A stretch of 57,145 nucleotides of DNA. Source: Pseudomonadota bacterium. GTDB lineage: Bacteria; Pseudomonadota; Gammaproteobacteria; Xanthomonadales; Rhodanobacteraceae. Positions 23,398 to 34,327 of this stretch are shown here, in pieces. The notes beneath the pieces are model-generated. The model did not search any database. It was given only the letters and a program-made list of their open reading frames with translations, and had not been told where the DNA came from. How positions within the stretch are numbered: position 1 is the stretch's first letter; every line of letters starts with the position of its first letter. Both the position numbers and the translations under genes were made by a program. The DNA is taken from positions 1 to 57,145 of the forward strand of contig JAKAWV010000019.1 of NCBI GenBank assembly GCA_021827205.1, given 5' to 3'.

Positions 23398-23475
23398 GTC
23401 GATAAGTCCTTGCCAGATCGTTGGGACGCAGATCACTGCGGCATTAGAGCGCAGGCGTCGTGCACTGTTCCACTC

Positions 23476-24885
23476 TCAGCTTGATACCGAGGCTGCGCCA
23501 TTTTGCCGCACGCGTTGCACGACGGTAAGTCCCAGTTCCAGCGCCTGCTCGTAATTGAGGCGCGGATCCACCGTCGATCGGTATGCCCGGGTCAGATCCT
23601 GCTCGCACAACGCGCGTGCGCCGCCCAGACATTCGGTGACGTCCTCGCCGGTCAATTCCAGATGCACACCGCCGAGGCGCGTGCCCGCCGCGGCGTGCAG
23701 ATCGAACGATTGCTCGATCTCGGCGCGGATATTGGAGAAGCGCCGCGTCTTCACGCCGCTGGCCAGCGTTTCGCCATTGCCGTGCATGGGATCGCACACC
23801 CACAGCACGCGCCGTCCGGTCGTGCGCACGGCATCCAGCAGCGGCGGCAGTGCGCTGGCGATGCGCGCCGCGCCCATTCGATGGATCAAGGTCAGGCGTC
23901 CGGGTTCGTCATCGAAGTTGAGCAGTTCGATCAGTTGCAGCAATTCGGCGGGCTTGACTTCGGGCCCGACCTTGACCGCGATCGGGTTGCGGATACCGCG
24001 GAAGTACTCGGCATGCGCGCCATCCAGCGCCGCGGTGCGCATACCGATCCACGGAAAGTGCGTGGACAGATTGAACCAACCCCACTGCCGCGGCACCTGG
24101 CGCGTCAGCGCCTGCTCGTAATGCAGCAGCAATGCCTCGTGCGAGGTGTAGAACTCGGCGCGCGACAAGTTGGCCACCGGCTCGCCGGCGAGGGTTTCCA
24201 TGAAGCGCACCGCATCGGCAATGCGCGCGACGATGGCGCGGTATTCGACGGCATGCGGCGATTGCTCGACCCAGGCCAGATCCCAGTATTCCGGATGGTG
24301 CAGATCAGCGAAGCCGCCCTCGGTCAGCGCGCGCACGAAGTTGAGCGTCAACGCCGAATGCATGTGTCCTAGCAGCAGCCGCGCCGGATCAGCACGTCGT
24401 GCGGCGGCACTGAACTCGACGCGATTGACATTGTCGCCGCGATAACTCGGCAAGGTGACTCCATCACGGGTTTCGCTGTCGGTCGAGCGCGGCTTGGCAT
24501 ATTGGCCGGCAAACCGGCCTACGCGCACCACCGGCATCTGCAGGCCATGCACCAGCACCAGGCTCATCTGTAGCAACACCTTGAGCTGATTGGAAATCAG
24601 CGGGCTGGCGCAATCGGCGAAACTTTCCGCGCAATCGCCAGCCTGCAGCAGAAAGCGCTTGCCTTCCTGCGCCTCGGCAAGCTGACGCTTGAGGCTGAGG
24701 ATTTCCCATGAGGTGACCAACGGCGGCAAACGCCGCAACTCATCGAGCGCACGGCGCAATGCGTCGATATCGTCGTACTGTGGCTGCTGCATGGCGCAGC
24801 GGTCCAGCCATGAGTCAGGCGCCCAGCCCTGTGCGAGCTTCATGGTCGCAGGCAATTGCGTGCGATCAGCGTGCGTTGGCTTCAT
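23476..24885 (-). CDS. Class II 3-deoxy-7-phosphoheptulonate (DAHP) synthase
   Basis: The enzyme condenses phosphoenolpyruvate and erythrose 4-phosphate in the first step of aromatic biosynthesis. The 469-residue product is the plant-like class II type. Visible motifs are FLLQAGDCAESF with the metal cysteine Cys85, VRVGRFAGQYAKPRS, the WVCDPMHGN segment, GGVHLELTGEDVTEC and DPRLNYEQAL. ATG 24885 sits four bases after the dsbB stop; an open frame continues upstream but lies inside dsbB. Class II enzymes are unrelated in sequence to E. coli AroFGH, so I give no symbol. Confidence 0.95.
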   Translation of the reverse strand: MKPTHADRTQLPATMKLAQGWAPDSWLDRCAMQQPQYDDIDALRRALDELRRLPPLVTSWEILSLKRQLAEAQEGKRFLLQAGDCAESFADCASPLISNQLKVLLQMSLVLVHGLQMPVVRVGRFAGQYAKPRSTDSETRDGVTLPSYRGDNVNRVEFSAAARRADPARLLLGHMHSALTLNFVRALTEGGFADLHHPEYWDLAWVEQSPHAVEYRAIVARIADAVRFMETLAGEPVANLSRAEFYTSHEALLLHYEQALTRQVPRQWGWFNLSTHFPWIGMRTAALDGAHAEYFRGIRNPIAVKVGPEVKPAELLQLIELLNFDDEPGRLTLIHRMGAARIASALPPLLDAVRTTGRRVLWVCDPMHGNGETLASGVKTRRFSNIRAEIEQSFDLHAAAGTRLGGVHLELTGEDVTECLGGARALCEQDLTRAYRSTVDPRLNYEQALELGLTVVQRVRQNGAASVSS

Positions 24886-24889
24886 GGCA

Positions 24890-25399
24890 TTACTCTCGCA
24901 CGCGCAAAGCAAGCAGCGCCCAGACACCAAGCAGCACGTAGCACAGCAAGGTCCAGAACGGCATGGGCATGCCCAGAAAACGCCAGTCGACGACCGCGCA
25001 ATCACCCGAGCCGATGAAAACCTTGCGAATCACAGCAGTCAAAGGCAGGTTGTCGATCATGTAGTTCAGCGGCGCCCCGCAGCTGCCGAAAGGATTGGGC
25101 GGCTGCATCTGCAGCCACAGCTGCCGCGCTGCGACTCCCGCGCCAAGCACTGCCGCCACAGTCACCAACAGCGTGTAGATCCAGCGGCCACGCGCGCGCG
25201 GTGCGTGCAGCGCGCCGAGCAGAAACACCACGCCCATCACCATGAAGGCGATGCGCTGCAGGATGCATAGCGGACACGGCTGAATGTGCAGACTGAACTG
25301 CACGTAGAGGGCATAGGCCAGCAGCACCACGCACAACACGAGACCCAGCCCGAAGCGGGCGCGGAATGACCAATGCAGCGGATTGAGTCCAGCGCGCAC
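24890..25399 (-). CDS. dsbB: Disulfide bond formation protein DsbB
   Basis: DsbB is the inner-membrane quinone reductase that re-oxidises DsbA. From GTG 25399 the product is 169 residues (E. coli 176) with four membrane segments. The first redox pair is Cys42-Pro-Leu-Cys45 and the second is Cys107 and Cys134 in the second periplasmic loop. I chose the GTG because GGGAG lies five bases upstream and homology starts at about LNPLHWSF; an in-frame ATG at 25453 would add 18 residues and lacks a good binding site. The DAHP synthase gene follows after four bases. Confidence 0.93.
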   Translation of the reverse strand: MRAGLNPLHWSFRARFGLGLVLCVVLLAYALYVQFSLHIQPCPLCILQRIAFMVMGVVFLLGALHAPRARGRWIYTLLVTVAAVLGAGVAARQLWLQMQPPNPFGSCGAPLNYMIDNLPLTAVIRKVFIGSGDCAVVDWRFLGMPMPFWTLLCYVLLGVWALLALRVRE

Positions 25400-25570
25400 A
25401 GTTGCTCCCGTGTCACTGCCGATTGCGAGAAGTCGACCCACGCATCGAGCCATCGTGTTTCAGCGTCTCGCCTAAATCAAACACTCCAGGCGTCAACTTT
25501 GCCCAGATCGCCCATTGCCCCACGGGCAGCGCCGCAGCATAGCGCCATCGGCGCGCCACGCGTTGATGGT

Positions 25571-25602
25571 AAAAAAGCCCCGGATGCTTGCGCCCGGGGC
25601 TT
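25571..25602 (-). terminator. Intrinsic terminator of the alpha/rplQ operon
   Basis: On the minus strand AAGCCCCGG (25594-25602) pairs perfectly with CCGGGGCTT (25575-25583) around a ten-base loop, followed by a T run. It begins 19 bases after the rplQ stop and is the only textbook Rho-independent terminator I see in the ribosomal cluster. It marks the end of the very long leftward transcription array. Confidence 0.93.
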
Positions 25603-25620
25603 GATGGGCAGCGACGGGGT

Positions 25621-26001
25621 TCAGTCGGCGTCGGCGGCAAGCTGCGGGCGATCGACCAGTTCCACATAGGCCATCGGCGCATTGTCGCCGTCGCGGAACC
25701 CGCACTTGAGGATGCGCAGGTAGCCACCCGGACGCGTGTTGTAACGCGGTCCGATCTCGACGAACAGCTTGCCCACGGCCTGCTTGTCGCGCAGGCGCGC
25801 GAACGCAAGGCGACGATTGGCGACGCCGTCGATCTTGGCCATGGTGATCAGCGGCTCGGCGACGCGCCGCAATTCCTTGGCCTTGGGCAGCGTGGTGCGG
25901 ATCAGCTCGTGCTTGATCAGCGAAGCGGCCATATTGCGGAACATCGCTTCGCGATGACTGCTGGTGCGATTGAGCTTGCGGCCAGATTTAAGGTGGCGCA
26001 T
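25621..26001 (-). CDS. rplQ: 50S ribosomal protein L17
   Basis: The product is 126 residues (E. coli 127), beginning [17 protein letters not shown], the diagnostic L17 start. L17 sits near the peptide exit tunnel of the large subunit. It is the last gene of the alpha operon, 24 bases after rpoA, and is followed by a strong intrinsic terminator. The C-terminal tail is short and acidic ([13 protein letters not shown]). The order rpsM-rpsK-rpsD-rpoA-rplQ is standard. Confidence 0.97.
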   Translation of the reverse strand: MRHLKSGRKLNRTSSHREAMFRNMAASLIKHELIRTTLPKAKELRRVAEPLITMAKIDGVANRRLAFARLRDKQAVGKLFVEIGPRYNTRPGGYLRILKCGFRDGDNAPMAYVELVDRPQLAADAD

Positions 26002-26025
26002 GGGTTTGATCCTCAGACGGGCCGC

Positions 26026-27024
26026 TCAGCCCAGTTGCATGCCGTGGGAGTGCCCCGGCGGCGGCCAGTTTTCCAGTTTCATGCCAAGCGCGAGTCCACG
26101 CGCACCCAGCACGTCCTTGATTTCGGTCAGCGACTTCTTGCCGAGATTCGGCGTCTTCAACAGTTCGACCTCGGTTTTCATCACCAGGTCGCCGATATAG
26201 TAGATGCTCTCGGCCTTCAGACAGTTGGCCGAACGCACCGTCAGTTCGAGATCGTCGATCGGGCGCAACAGGATCGGATCGAAACCGCTCTTGTCGGCTT
26301 GATTCTCCTCGACGCTGCGGCGCGTGAAGTCACCGAAGATCGCCAGTTGCTCGGCGATGATCTCGGCGGCGCGACGCACCGCGTCCTCGGCATCCATGGT
26401 GCCGTTGGTTTCGATGTCCAGTACCAGCTTGTCCAGGTTGGTGCGCTGCTCGACGCGTGCGGCATCAACTTCGTAAGCCACGCGCCGCACCGGACAGAAC
26501 GAGGCATCCAGTTGCAAACGACCGATCGGACGCGCTTCCTCGTCCGCGGCATGACGCACGCTGGCTGGTTGATAGCCCAAACCGCGACGCACCTTCAGGC
26601 GCATGTTCAGCGCCACGTCCTTAGTCAGGTGGCAGATCACGTGCTCGGGATTGACGATCTCGACCGAATGATCCAGCGTGATGTCCGCGGCCTTGATCAC
26701 ACCCTTGCCCTTCTTGCTCAGGGTGAGGGTGGTCTCATCGTGCCCATGCATGCGAATGGCGACGTCCTTGAGGTTGAGCAGCACCTCGATGACGTCTTCC
26801 TGCAGGCCTTCCATCGTCGTGTATTCGTGCAGCACGCCATCGATTTCAACCTCGACGATCGCGCAACCCGGGATCGAGGAAAGCAGCACGCGCCGCAGCG
26901 CATTGCCGAGGGTATGACCGAAGCCGCGTTCGAGCGGCTCGACCACAACCTTGGCGTGATTGGCGCCAAAACGCTCGACCTGCAGGTCGCGCGGTTTCAG
27001 CACACTCGTGGAAGAGGCTGCCAT
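26026..27024 (-). CDS. rpoA: DNA-directed RNA polymerase subunit alpha
   Basis: The product is 332 residues (E. coli 329). The N-terminal domain (about 1-235) includes [19 protein letters not shown], used for dimerisation and core assembly. The C-terminal domain, after a linker near 240-250, contains [14 protein letters not shown], the DNA- and activator-contacting region, and [16 protein letters not shown]. Alpha dimers nucleate the polymerase and read UP elements. The gene lies between rpsD (20-base gap) and rplQ (24-base gap) in the alpha operon. Confidence 0.98.
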   Translation of the reverse strand: MAASSTSVLKPRDLQVERFGANHAKVVVEPLERGFGHTLGNALRRVLLSSIPGCAIVEVEIDGVLHEYTTMEGLQEDVIEVLLNLKDVAIRMHGHDETTLTLSKKGKGVIKAADITLDHSVEIVNPEHVICHLTKDVALNMRLKVRRGLGYQPASVRHAADEEARPIGRLQLDASFCPVRRVAYEVDAARVEQRTNLDKLVLDIETNGTMDAEDAVRRAAEIIAEQLAIFGDFTRRSVEENQADKSGFDPILLRPIDDLELTVRSANCLKAESIYYIGDLVMKTEVELLKTPNLGKKSLTEIKDVLGARGLALGMKLENWPPPGHSHGMQLG

Positions 27025-27044
27025 GTATCAGGCTCCCGGTTGAA

Positions 27045-27674
27045 TTACTTCGAATAGAGCTCGACGATCAGGCTCTCGTTGATATCCGAGGGCAGATCGG
27101 CACGATCAGGCAGGGTCTTGAGCACACCAGCCAGCTTCTTGCCATCGACATCGACCCAGGCAGGACGCAGGTCCATGCTGTCGGCCAGCGTCGCGGCTTC
27201 CTTCACGCGCAATTGATTGCTCGCGCCTTCGGTCAGCGCCACCGTGTCACCGGGGCGTACGCAGTAAGAAGGCACGTTGACCTTCTTGCCGTTGACCGTG
27301 ATGGCCTTGTGCGCGACCAACTGCCGCGCCTGGGCGCGGGTGACTGCGAAGCCCATGCGATAGACGATGTTGTCCAGGCGCGTTTCCAACAGGCGCAGCA
27401 GGTTTTCACCCGTGTTGCCCTTCTGATTGGACGCTTTGGTGTAGTAGTTGCCAAACTGGCGCTCGAGCACACCATAGATGCGCTTGACCTTTTGCTTTTC
27501 ACGCATCTGCACGGCGAAATCGCTCAGGCGCGCACGTTTGACCGCCACGCCATGCTGGCCGGGCTTGGTTTCGAGATTGCATTTGGAATCCAGCGCGCGC
27601 GCCGGACTCTTCAGGCTGAGATCGGCGCCTTCTCGACGCGCCAGTTTGCAGGTGGGACCGCGATAGCGAGCCAT
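27045..27674 (-). CDS. rpsD: 30S ribosomal protein S4
   Basis: The product is 209 residues (E. coli 206), with [16 protein letters not shown] at the start and an S4 RNA-binding domain ([22 protein letters not shown]). S4 is a primary 16S rRNA binder. In many bacteria it also represses the alpha operon through a pseudoknot before rpsM; I did not identify that structure here with confidence. It is in the canonical place, 12 bases from rpsK. Confidence 0.97.
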   Translation of the reverse strand: MARYRGPTCKLARREGADLSLKSPARALDSKCNLETKPGQHGVAVKRARLSDFAVQMREKQKVKRIYGVLERQFGNYYTKASNQKGNTGENLLRLLETRLDNIVYRMGFAVTRAQARQLVAHKAITVNGKKVNVPSYCVRPGDTVALTEGASNQLRVKEAATLADSMDLRPAWVDVDGKKLAGVLKTLPDRADLPSDINESLIVELYSK

Positions 27675-27686
27675 GCTTGTGTCTCC

Positions 27687-28082
27687 TCAGACCCGACGCT
27701 TCTTGGGCGGACGGCAGCCGTTGTGGGGAATCGGCGTCACGTCGATGATGTTGATCACCTTGTAGCCGAGGGCATTGAGCGAACGCACCGCGGATTCGCG
27801 GCCCGGGCCGGGGCCCTTGATGCGCACCTCGACCGACTTCACGCCGTAATCGAGCGCGGCACGGCCGGCTTTTTCTGCCGCCACCTGGGCCGCGAACGGC
27901 GTCGACTTGCGCGAACCGCGAAAACCTGATCCGCCCGCCGTCGCCCACGACAAGGCATTGCCCTGACGATCGGTGATCGTAACGATGGTGTTGTTGAATG
28001 ATGCCTGTACGTGGGCAACCGCATCGGTCACCACGCGCTTGACTTTCTTCTTGGTCTTGCCTGCAGCTGGAGCGTTGGCCAT
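27687..28082 (-). CDS. rpsK: 30S ribosomal protein S11
   Basis: The product is 131 residues from ATG 28082 (E. coli 129). [20 protein letters not shown] and the C-terminal [18 protein letters not shown] identify S11, a platform protein of the small subunit. An in-frame GTG at 28097 would overlap the rpsM stop and lacks similarity. The N-terminus [16 protein letters not shown] is slightly more Ala/Lys-rich than usual. The gap to rpsM is 11 bases. Confidence 0.97.
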   Translation of the reverse strand: MANAPAAGKTKKKVKRVVTDAVAHVQASFNNTIVTITDRQGNALSWATAGGSGFRGSRKSTPFAAQVAAEKAGRAALDYGVKSVEVRIKGPGPGRESAVRSLNALGYKVINIIDVTPIPHNGCRPPKKRRV

Positions 28083-28093
28083 GTTGGATCTCG

Positions 28094-28450
28094 TCACTTC
28101 TTGATCTGGCGGCGCGGACCCTTGCGGGTACGTGCGTTGGTGCGCGTGCGCTGGCCGCGCACCGGGAGGCCGCGCCGATGGCGCAGACCGCGATAACTGC
28201 CGATATCGATCAGACGCTTGATCGACATGCCGACCTCGCGCCGCAGATCACCTTCGACCACGTACTTGCCCACCTCGCGACGCAGGGCTTCCACCTCGGC
28301 CTCGGTGAGCGAACGAATCTGCGTGGCGGGGTTGACACCCGCGTCCTCGCATACCTTGCGCGAACGACTGCGACCGATTCCGAAAATACCCTGCAGGCCG
28401 ACCCAGACATGCTTCTGGATCGGCAGGTTGACACCCGCAATGCGCGCCAT
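28094..28450 (-). CDS. rpsM: 30S ribosomal protein S13
   Basis: The product is 118 residues, the same as E. coli. It starts [19 protein letters not shown] and ends with the basic [18 protein letters not shown] tail that contacts the P-site tRNA. Most S13 proteins read NGLQxIYGIG; here the segment is GLQGIFGIG. It is the first gene of the alpha operon. A good sigma-70 promoter match lies about 40-70 bases upstream, in the gap where rpmJ is usually found. Confidence 0.97.
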   Translation of the reverse strand: MARIAGVNLPIQKHVWVGLQGIFGIGRSRSRKVCEDAGVNPATQIRSLTEAEVEALRREVGKYVVEGDLRREVGMSIKRLIDIGSYRGLRHRRGLPVRGQRTRTNARTRKGPRRQIKK

Positions 28451-28490
28451 GTGTATGCTCCGAATGCTTGATTCGCGCGGAAAACGCGAG

Positions 28491-28518
28491 ATTGTAACCG
28501 TAAACCGACCGAATACAA
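28491..28518 (-). promoter_or_regulatory. Candidate promoter of the alpha operon (before rpsM)
   Basis: On the minus strand TTGTAT (28513-28518), a 16-base spacer and TACAAT (28491-28496) form a plausible sigma-70 promoter. The -10 differs from TATAAT in one position. It lies in the 115-base gap between secY and rpsM, with a start point about 33 bases before the rpsM ATG. It would give rpsM-rplQ expression independent of spc readthrough. Confidence 0.55.
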
Positions 28519-28565
28519 AGCCCCGCGGCACCCTCAGGCACCGTGGAGGCGACTGCCCGTCCTGC

Positions 28566-29891
<1,326 letters not shown>

Positions 29892-29895
29892 GTGC

Positions 29896-30330
29896 TTACT
29901 CCACGCTGCCGCCGGCCGCCTCGATCGCTGCCTTGGCACCGACCGTGGCCAGCACACCCGAGAGCTTGACAGCACGGGTGATCTCACCCTTCTTGACGAT
30001 CTTGACGCGCTTGGCCTTGAGGTCGATGAAACCCGCCTCCCTCAGCGCCGCCACATCGATCACGTCCAGCTTCATCGCGGCAATCTGGTACAGGAATACT
30101 TCCTGCGTCGCAGCCGCCATCTTGGAACGGAAGCCGACCTTGGGCAGGCGCCGCTGCAAGGGCATCTGGCCACCCTCAAAACCCGGCTTGACCTTGCCCT
30201 TGCCGGTGCGCGCGTGCTGACCCTTGTGCCCACGGCCGGCGGTCTTGCCCAGACCGGAGCCGATACCACGACCGACGCGCACACGCTCGCGGCGCGAGCC
30301 CTCGGCCGATTTGATTGAATTCAAACGCAT
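29896..30330 (-). CDS. rplO: 50S ribosomal protein L15
   Basis: The product is 144 residues, as in E. coli. The N-terminal RNA-binding extension (GRGIGSGLGKTAGRGHKGQH) and GGQMPLQRRLPKVGF are diagnostic. L15 stabilises large-subunit rRNA late in assembly. It lies between rpmD (22-base gap) and secY (4-base gap), and its last codons supply the ribosome binding site for secY. Confidence 0.97.
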   Translation of the reverse strand: MRLNSIKSAEGSRRERVRVGRGIGSGLGKTAGRGHKGQHARTGKGKVKPGFEGGQMPLQRRLPKVGFRSKMAAATQEVFLYQIAAMKLDVIDVAALREAGFIDLKAKRVKIVKKGEITRAVKLSGVLATVGAKAAIEAAGGSVE

Positions 30331-30352
30331 GAGAAAACTCCCAATCTGCTGA

Positions 30353-30535
30353 TCACAGCTCGACGCGCACGAGATAATTCACCGTACGGATCAGGCCACG
30401 CACTTGCGGGCTGTCCTTCAGTTCGCGCACGTCATTGATCTTGTTCAAACCCAACGCGCGTACGCTCAGGCGGTGCCGGTGCTGCACACCGCGCAGACCC
30501 TTGACCAGACGTATCTTGACGGTCTTGTCACTCAT
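30353..30535 (-). CDS. rpmD: 50S ribosomal protein L30
   Basis: From ATG 30535 the product is 60 residues (E. coli 59). [24 protein letters not shown] and the C-terminal [16 protein letters not shown] are typical of L30. The start overlaps the end of rpsE by eight bases, so translation is likely coupled. The open frame extends ten codons upstream inside rpsE without similarity. Confidence 0.96.
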   Translation of the reverse strand: MSDKTVKIRLVKGLRGVQHRHRLSVRALGLNKINDVRELKDSPQVRGLIRTVNYLVRVEL

Positions 30536-31037
30536 GGCCCAAGACCTCCGCAACCGTCTTGCCACGCTTGGCGGCGATGTACTCCGGCGTACTCAATGTC
30601 TGCAGACCCTTGATGGTCGCACGCACCAGGTTGATCGGGTTGCGCGAGCCGACCGCCTTGGCCAGCACGTTTTTCACTCCGACCACCTCGAGCACCGCGC
30701 GCATGGCACCGCCGGCGATCACACCGGTACCTTCCGAAGCCGGCTGCATGTAAACGCGTGCCGCGCCGTGATTGGCCTTGATGGCGTAGTGCAGCGTGCC
30801 ATTGTTGAGCTTGACCTTGACCATGTTGCGACGCGCGCGATCCATGGCCTTGGCGATGGCGGCGGGAACCTCGCGCGCCTTGCCGTAGCCGAGACCGACG
30901 CGACCATCGCCATCGCCGACCACGGTCAGCGCGGTGAAGCTCATCTGCCGGCCACCCTTGACGGTCTTGGCGACGCGATTGACGGCAATGAGTTTTTCCA
31001 GCATGCCATCGGAATTTTCACGATCATTCGTGGACAT
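30528..31037 (-). CDS. rpsE: 30S ribosomal protein S5
   Basis: The product is 169 residues (E. coli 167). The N-terminal double-stranded RNA-binding part contains [19 protein letters not shown] and the second half [18 protein letters not shown]5 is part of the decoding fidelity centre with S4. Residues in the loop where spectinomycin resistance arises (TVKGGRQM) look wild type. A 77-base gap separates it from rplR, with a small GC hairpin but no promoter I would defend. Confidence 0.97.
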   Translation of the reverse strand: MSTNDRENSDGMLEKLIAVNRVAKTVKGGRQMSFTALTVVGDGDGRVGLGYGKAREVPAAIAKAMDRARRNMVKVKLNNGTLHYAIKANHGAARVYMQPASEGTGVIAGGAMRAVLEVVGVKNVLAKAVGSRNPINLVRATIKGLQTLSTPEYIAAKRGKTVAEVLGHE

Positions 31038-31114
31038 GAATCACCTTGTTTCGCGGCCCGCGGTGCGGGCGCTTGCTTGCGGCACGAAGCCGCTTGGAGT
31101 TGTAATGAACGAGC

Positions 31115-31468
31115 TTAGAACTTGAGACCCGCCTCGCGAGCCGCATCGGCCAAGGCCTTGACGCGGCCGTGATACCTGAAGCCGGAACGATCGAAGGCTA
31201 CCTTGTCGATACCAGCGGCCAGGCAACGTTCCGCCACCGCCTTGCCCACCGCGGCTGCGGCGACGAGGTTCTTGGTACCCTTGAGGTCGGCGTTGACCGA
31301 CTCCTGCAGCGTTGAAGCCGCAGCAATCACGCGGTCACCGCTGGCACTGAACACCTGCGCATACAGATGCTGATTGCTGCGATGCACGCTGAGGCGCGCG
31401 ACTTCCAGCTTGCGAATGTGTGCGCGCGTCGATTTGGCGCGGCGCAGTCGAGCAATGTTTTTTTCCAC
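31115..31468 (-). CDS. rplR: 50S ribosomal protein L18
   Basis: The product is 117 residues, as in E. coli. [15 protein letters not shown] and [24 protein letters not shown] identify L18, which binds 5S rRNA with L5. The start is a GTG at 31468 ([10 protein letters not shown] in codon terms), with GGAG about nine bases upstream; no in-frame ATG is close. It lies 30 bases after rplF. Confidence 0.96.
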   Translation of the reverse strand: MEKNIARLRRAKSTRAHIRKLEVARLSVHRSNQHLYAQVFSASGDRVIAAASTLQESVNADLKGTKNLVAAAAVGKAVAERCLAAGIDKVAFDRSGFRYHGRVKALADAAREAGLKF

Positions 31469-31498
31469 GTCATTGGTCTCCGAAAGCGGATAGGCCGA

Positions 31499-32026
31499 TC
31501 AGGCCTTCTTGGCTTCCTTCAGGGTGATCTGCTCGCCGGCATAACGCACGCCCTTGCCCTTGTAGGGCTCCGGCGGGCGGTAGGCGCGGATCTTCGCGGC
31601 AACCTGGCCTACGCGCTGCTTGTCGACCCCCTTGATCAGGATCTCGGTCGCACTCGGCGTTTCCAGCGTGATGCCCTCGGGCGCGGCAAAACTGACTGAA
31701 TGCGAGAAGCCCAGGGCCAGATTCAGAGTTTTGCCCTGCATCGAAGCCTTGTAGCCCACGCCAACCAATTCCAGCTTGCGCTCGAAGCCCTCGGCAACGC
31801 CTTTGACCATGTTGGCCAGCAGCGCACGCGTGGTGCCCACGAACTTCATTTCGGTCTCGCCCCGCGCCTCGCACAGTACCTGGCCGGCGTCGATGCGCAG
31901 GCTGACACCCGCCGGTGAATGCGCGGTGACAGCGCCCTTCGGTCCCTTCACGGTGATCGTCGCGGCGTCGAACTTGCATTCGACACCCTTGGGCAGGATC
32001 ACCGGCTTCTTGGCTACACGTGACAT
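31499..32026 (-). CDS. rplF: 50S ribosomal protein L6
   Basis: From ATG 32026 the product is 175 residues (E. coli 177), starting [16 protein letters not shown]. The C-terminal [20 protein letters not shown] and [13 protein letters not shown] are diagnostic. L6 lies near the factor-binding site. The open frame extends upstream into rpsH without similarity. The gap to rpsH is 13 bases. Confidence 0.97.
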   Translation of the reverse strand: MSRVAKKPVILPKGVECKFDAATITVKGPKGAVTAHSPAGVSLRIDAGQVLCEARGETEMKFVGTTRALLANMVKGVAEGFERKLELVGVGYKASMQGKTLNLALGFSHSVSFAAPEGITLETPSATEILIKGVDKQRVGQVAAKIRAYRPPEPYKGKGVRYAGEQITLKEAKKA

Positions 32027-32039
32027 TGCTCGGTTCTCC

Positions 32040-32435
32040 CTAGGCCACAACGCCGATGACTTCGCCACCCACGCCCTTGGCGCGGGCCTGGGCATCGGTC
32101 ATCAATCCGGCGGATGTCGAGACGATGGAGATACCCAGGCCATTGAGCACCTTGGGCAGAGCGCTTTTGCCGCGATACACGCGCAGGCCGGAACGACTGA
32201 CGCGCTCGATGCGCTCGATCGCGGGACGGCCCTCGAAATACTTGAGGCGGATTTCCAGATTGGCCCTGGTGCCTTCTTTGACCACCTGCGCATCCAGAAT
32301 GTAACCCTCGGCCTTGAGCAGGTCGGCAATCGCCGCCTTGGCCTTGGACACCGGCATCTTCACCGCCGCCTTGCCCACTGCATGGGCATTGCGGATGCGG
32401 GTGAACATGTCGGCAATGGGATCAGTCATGCTCAT
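32040..32435 (-). CDS. rpsH: 30S ribosomal protein S8
   Basis: The product is 131 residues (E. coli 130). It begins [18 protein letters not shown] and ends in [26 protein letters not shown]8 binds helix 21 of 16S rRNA and in E. coli also represses the spc operon at the rplE start. An ATG two codons in (32429) is an alternative start. It is 44 bases from rpsN. Confidence 0.97.
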   Translation of the reverse strand: MSMTDPIADMFTRIRNAHAVGKAAVKMPVSKAKAAIADLLKAEGYILDAQVVKEGTRANLEIRLKYFEGRPAIERIERVSRSGLRVYRGKSALPKVLNGLGISIVSTSAGLMTDAQARAKGVGGEVIGVVA

Positions 32436-32479
32436 GAATTAAAGTCCTGGTTGATCTTGCACCGATATCCGTTGCTGGC

Positions 32480-32785
32480 TTACCAGCTGGCCTTGCGCAA
32501 GCCGGGCACGTCGCCACGCATGGTGGCTTCGCGCAGCTTGTTGCGACCGAGGCCAAACTTGCGATAGACGCCATGCGAGCGCCCGGTGAGCGCGCAGCGC
32601 GTGGTCTGCCGACTGGAGCTGGAGTCGCGCGGCAACTGCTGCAGTTTGGTCACCGCCAACTGCTTCTCCTCGAACGAAGCCCGCGGACTGGCGATGAGCT
32701 TCTTCAGCTCGGCGCGCCTGGCCGCGTACTTCTTGACCAGCTTGGCCCGCTTGACCTCGCGGTTGATCATGCATTGCTTTGCCAT
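32480..32785 (-). CDS. rpsN: 30S ribosomal protein S14 (zinc-independent long form)
   Basis: The product is 101 residues, as in E. coli. It lacks the CxxC...CxxC zinc ribbon of the short form and keeps [19 protein letters not shown] and [18 protein letters not shown] at the C-terminus. Start ATG 32785 ([13 protein letters not shown]) is 13 bases after rplE; the longer open frame is inside rplE. S14 is a late-binding protein of the small-subunit head. Confidence 0.97.
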   Translation of the reverse strand: MAKQCMINREVKRAKLVKKYAARRAELKKLIASPRASFEEKQLAVTKLQQLPRDSSSSRQTTRCALTGRSHGVYRKFGLGRNKLREATMRGDVPGLRKASW

Positions 32786-32798
32786 GGTGAATCCCGGG

Positions 32799-33338
32799 TC
32801 AGTTGCGGAATGGAAAGTTGAACGCTTCGAACAAGGCCCTGGCCTCGGCGTCGCTGCGTGCATTGGTGGCAATGGAAATATCCATGCCGCGCAGCGCATC
32901 CACCTGATCGAAATCGATCTCGGGGAAGATGATCTGCTCCTTGATGCCCATATTGTAGTTGCCGCGACCGTCGAACGAACGCCCCGACATGCCGCGGAAG
33001 TCGCGCACGCGCGGCAGCGCCACACTGATCAGGCGATCGAAGAACTCATACATGTTGTGACGACGCAGAGTCACCTTGCAGCCGATGGGCCAACCATCGC
33101 GAATCTTGAACGAAGCCACGGAAACGCGCGCCTTGGTCGCTACCGGCTTCTGACCGGCGATCTTGGCCATGTCAGCCAGTGCGTTCTCCAGCACCTTCTT
33201 GTTGGCGGCCGCTTCACCCACACCCATATTCAGCGTGATCTTGGTGATGCGCGGAACCTGCATGACATTGGTGTAGCCGAAGCGTTCAATCAGCTTCGGC
33301 ACGACCTGCTCTTTGTAGATTTTTTCTAGGCGAGTCAC
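32799..33338 (-). CDS. rplE: 50S ribosomal protein L5
   Basis: The product is 179 residues, as in E. coli. [36 protein letters not shown] (split here by context) and [11 protein letters not shown] are typical of L5, which binds 5S rRNA and contacts the P-site tRNA. The start is a GTG at 33338 preceded by AAGGAG at seven bases, with no nearer ATG that keeps the conserved [13 protein letters not shown]. It is 10 bases after rplX. Confidence 0.96.
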   Translation of the reverse strand: MTRLEKIYKEQVVPKLIERFGYTNVMQVPRITKITLNMGVGEAAANKKVLENALADMAKIAGQKPVATKARVSVASFKIRDGWPIGCKVTLRRHNMYEFFDRLISVALPRVRDFRGMSGRSFDGRGNYNMGIKEQIIFPEIDFDQVDALRGMDISIATNARSDAEARALFEAFNFPFRN

Positions 33339-33348
33339 GGTGGGCTCC

Positions 33349-33663
33349 TTACGCGTCCACGACCTCGCCGGTACCGCGATACACGCGGACCTTGCGGCCA
33401 TCGTCGAGCGTCTTGAAACCGACGCGCGAGCCCTGGCCACTGGCGGAGTTGAACAGCATGACATTGGAAAGATGGATCGGGGCCTCACGCTCGATGATGC
33501 CGCCGGGTTGATTGATCTGCGGATTGGGCTTGGTGTGGCGCTTGACCATGTTGATGTTGGCCACGAACACGCGGTCACCGACCACGCGCGTGACTTCGCC
33601 ACGTTGCCCCTTGTCCTTGCCGGCGATCACGATCACCTGATCGCCCTTGCGAATACGGTTCAT
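33349..33663 (-). CDS. rplX: 50S ribosomal protein L24
   Basis: From ATG 33663 the product is 104 residues, as in E. coli. [22 protein letters not shown] is the KOW-type start, and [19 protein letters not shown] follows. L24 nucleates large-subunit assembly near the tunnel exit. The gap to rplN is 13 bases. Confidence 0.97.
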   Translation of the reverse strand: MNRIRKGDQVIVIAGKDKGQRGEVTRVVGDRVFVANINMVKRHTKPNPQINQPGGIIEREAPIHLSNVMLFNSASGQGSRVGFKTLDDGRKVRVYRGTGEVVDA

Positions 33664-33676
33664 CAGACTTCTCCGC

Positions 33677-34045
33677 TCAGAGCACTTCGGGTGCGAGCGA
33701 GACAATCTTCATGAAGCGCTCGCTGCGCAGCTCGCGGGTGACCGGCCCGAAAATTCGGGTACCGATCGGCTCGAGCTTGTTGTTGAGGAGTACGGCGGCA
33801 TTGCCGTCGAAGCGGATCAGCGATCCGTCCGAGCGACGCACACCTTTGGCGGTACGAACCACAACGGCATCGTAGACCTCACCTTTTTTCACCTTGCCGC
33901 GCGGAATGGCATCCTTGACGGACACTTTGATGACGTCGCCGATACCGGCATAGCGACGCTTGGAGCCGCCCAGCACCTTGATGCACATGAGTTCACGCGC
34001 ACCGCTGTTGTCCGCTGCGGCCAGTCTGGATTGCATCTGGATCAT
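33677..34045 (-). CDS. rplN: 50S ribosomal protein L14
   Basis: From ATG 34045 the product is 122 residues (E. coli 123), starting [19 protein letters not shown] and ending [13 protein letters not shown]14 forms part of an intersubunit bridge. It marks the start of the spc part of the cluster and follows rpsQ by 10 bases, with no room for a separate promoter, so S10 and spc genes are probably one transcript. Confidence 0.97.
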   Translation of the reverse strand: MIQMQSRLAAADNSGARELMCIKVLGGSKRRYAGIGDVIKVSVKDAIPRGKVKKGEVYDAVVVRTAKGVRRSDGSLIRFDGNAAVLLNNKLEPIGTRIFGPVTRELRSERFMKIVSLAPEVL

Positions 34046-34055
34046 GGTTGCACCC

Positions 34056-34319
34056 TCACGCGCCGACGCGTTGCAGGACTTCGACCACGCGATGATGCTT
34101 GGTCTTGGACAGTGGACGGCATTCGACGATGCGCACCAGGTCGCCCTCGCGGCAATCACCCGACTCATCGTGGGCGTGCAGCTTGGTCGAACGGCGCAGA
34201 ATCTTGCCGTAAACACCGTGCTGAATCTGACGCTCGATCAGAACCGTCACGGTGTGATTCATCTTGTTGCTCACCACACGTCCTTGCAGACTGCGGGTGG
34301 CGGACGTCGTTTCGCTCAT
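34056..34319 (-). CDS. rpsQ: 30S ribosomal protein S17
   Basis: From ATG 34319 the product is 87 residues (E. coli 84). [20 protein letters not shown] and the [16 protein letters not shown] segment identify S17, a primary 16S rRNA binder. A GTG four codons upstream overlaps the rpmC stop and is less likely. It is the last S10-operon gene, eight bases after rpmC. Confidence 0.96.
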   Translation of the reverse strand: MSETTSATRSLQGRVVSNKMNHTVTVLIERQIQHGVYGKILRRSTKLHAHDESGDCREGDLVRIVECRPLSKTKHHRVVEVLQRVGA

Positions 34320-34327
34320 GGCCTGTC

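Noticed and set aside
25400-25453. ATG 25453 as the dsbB start
   Set aside because: It is possible, but it lacks a ribosome binding site, whereas the GTG at 25399 has GGGAG five bases upstream and gives the usual length.
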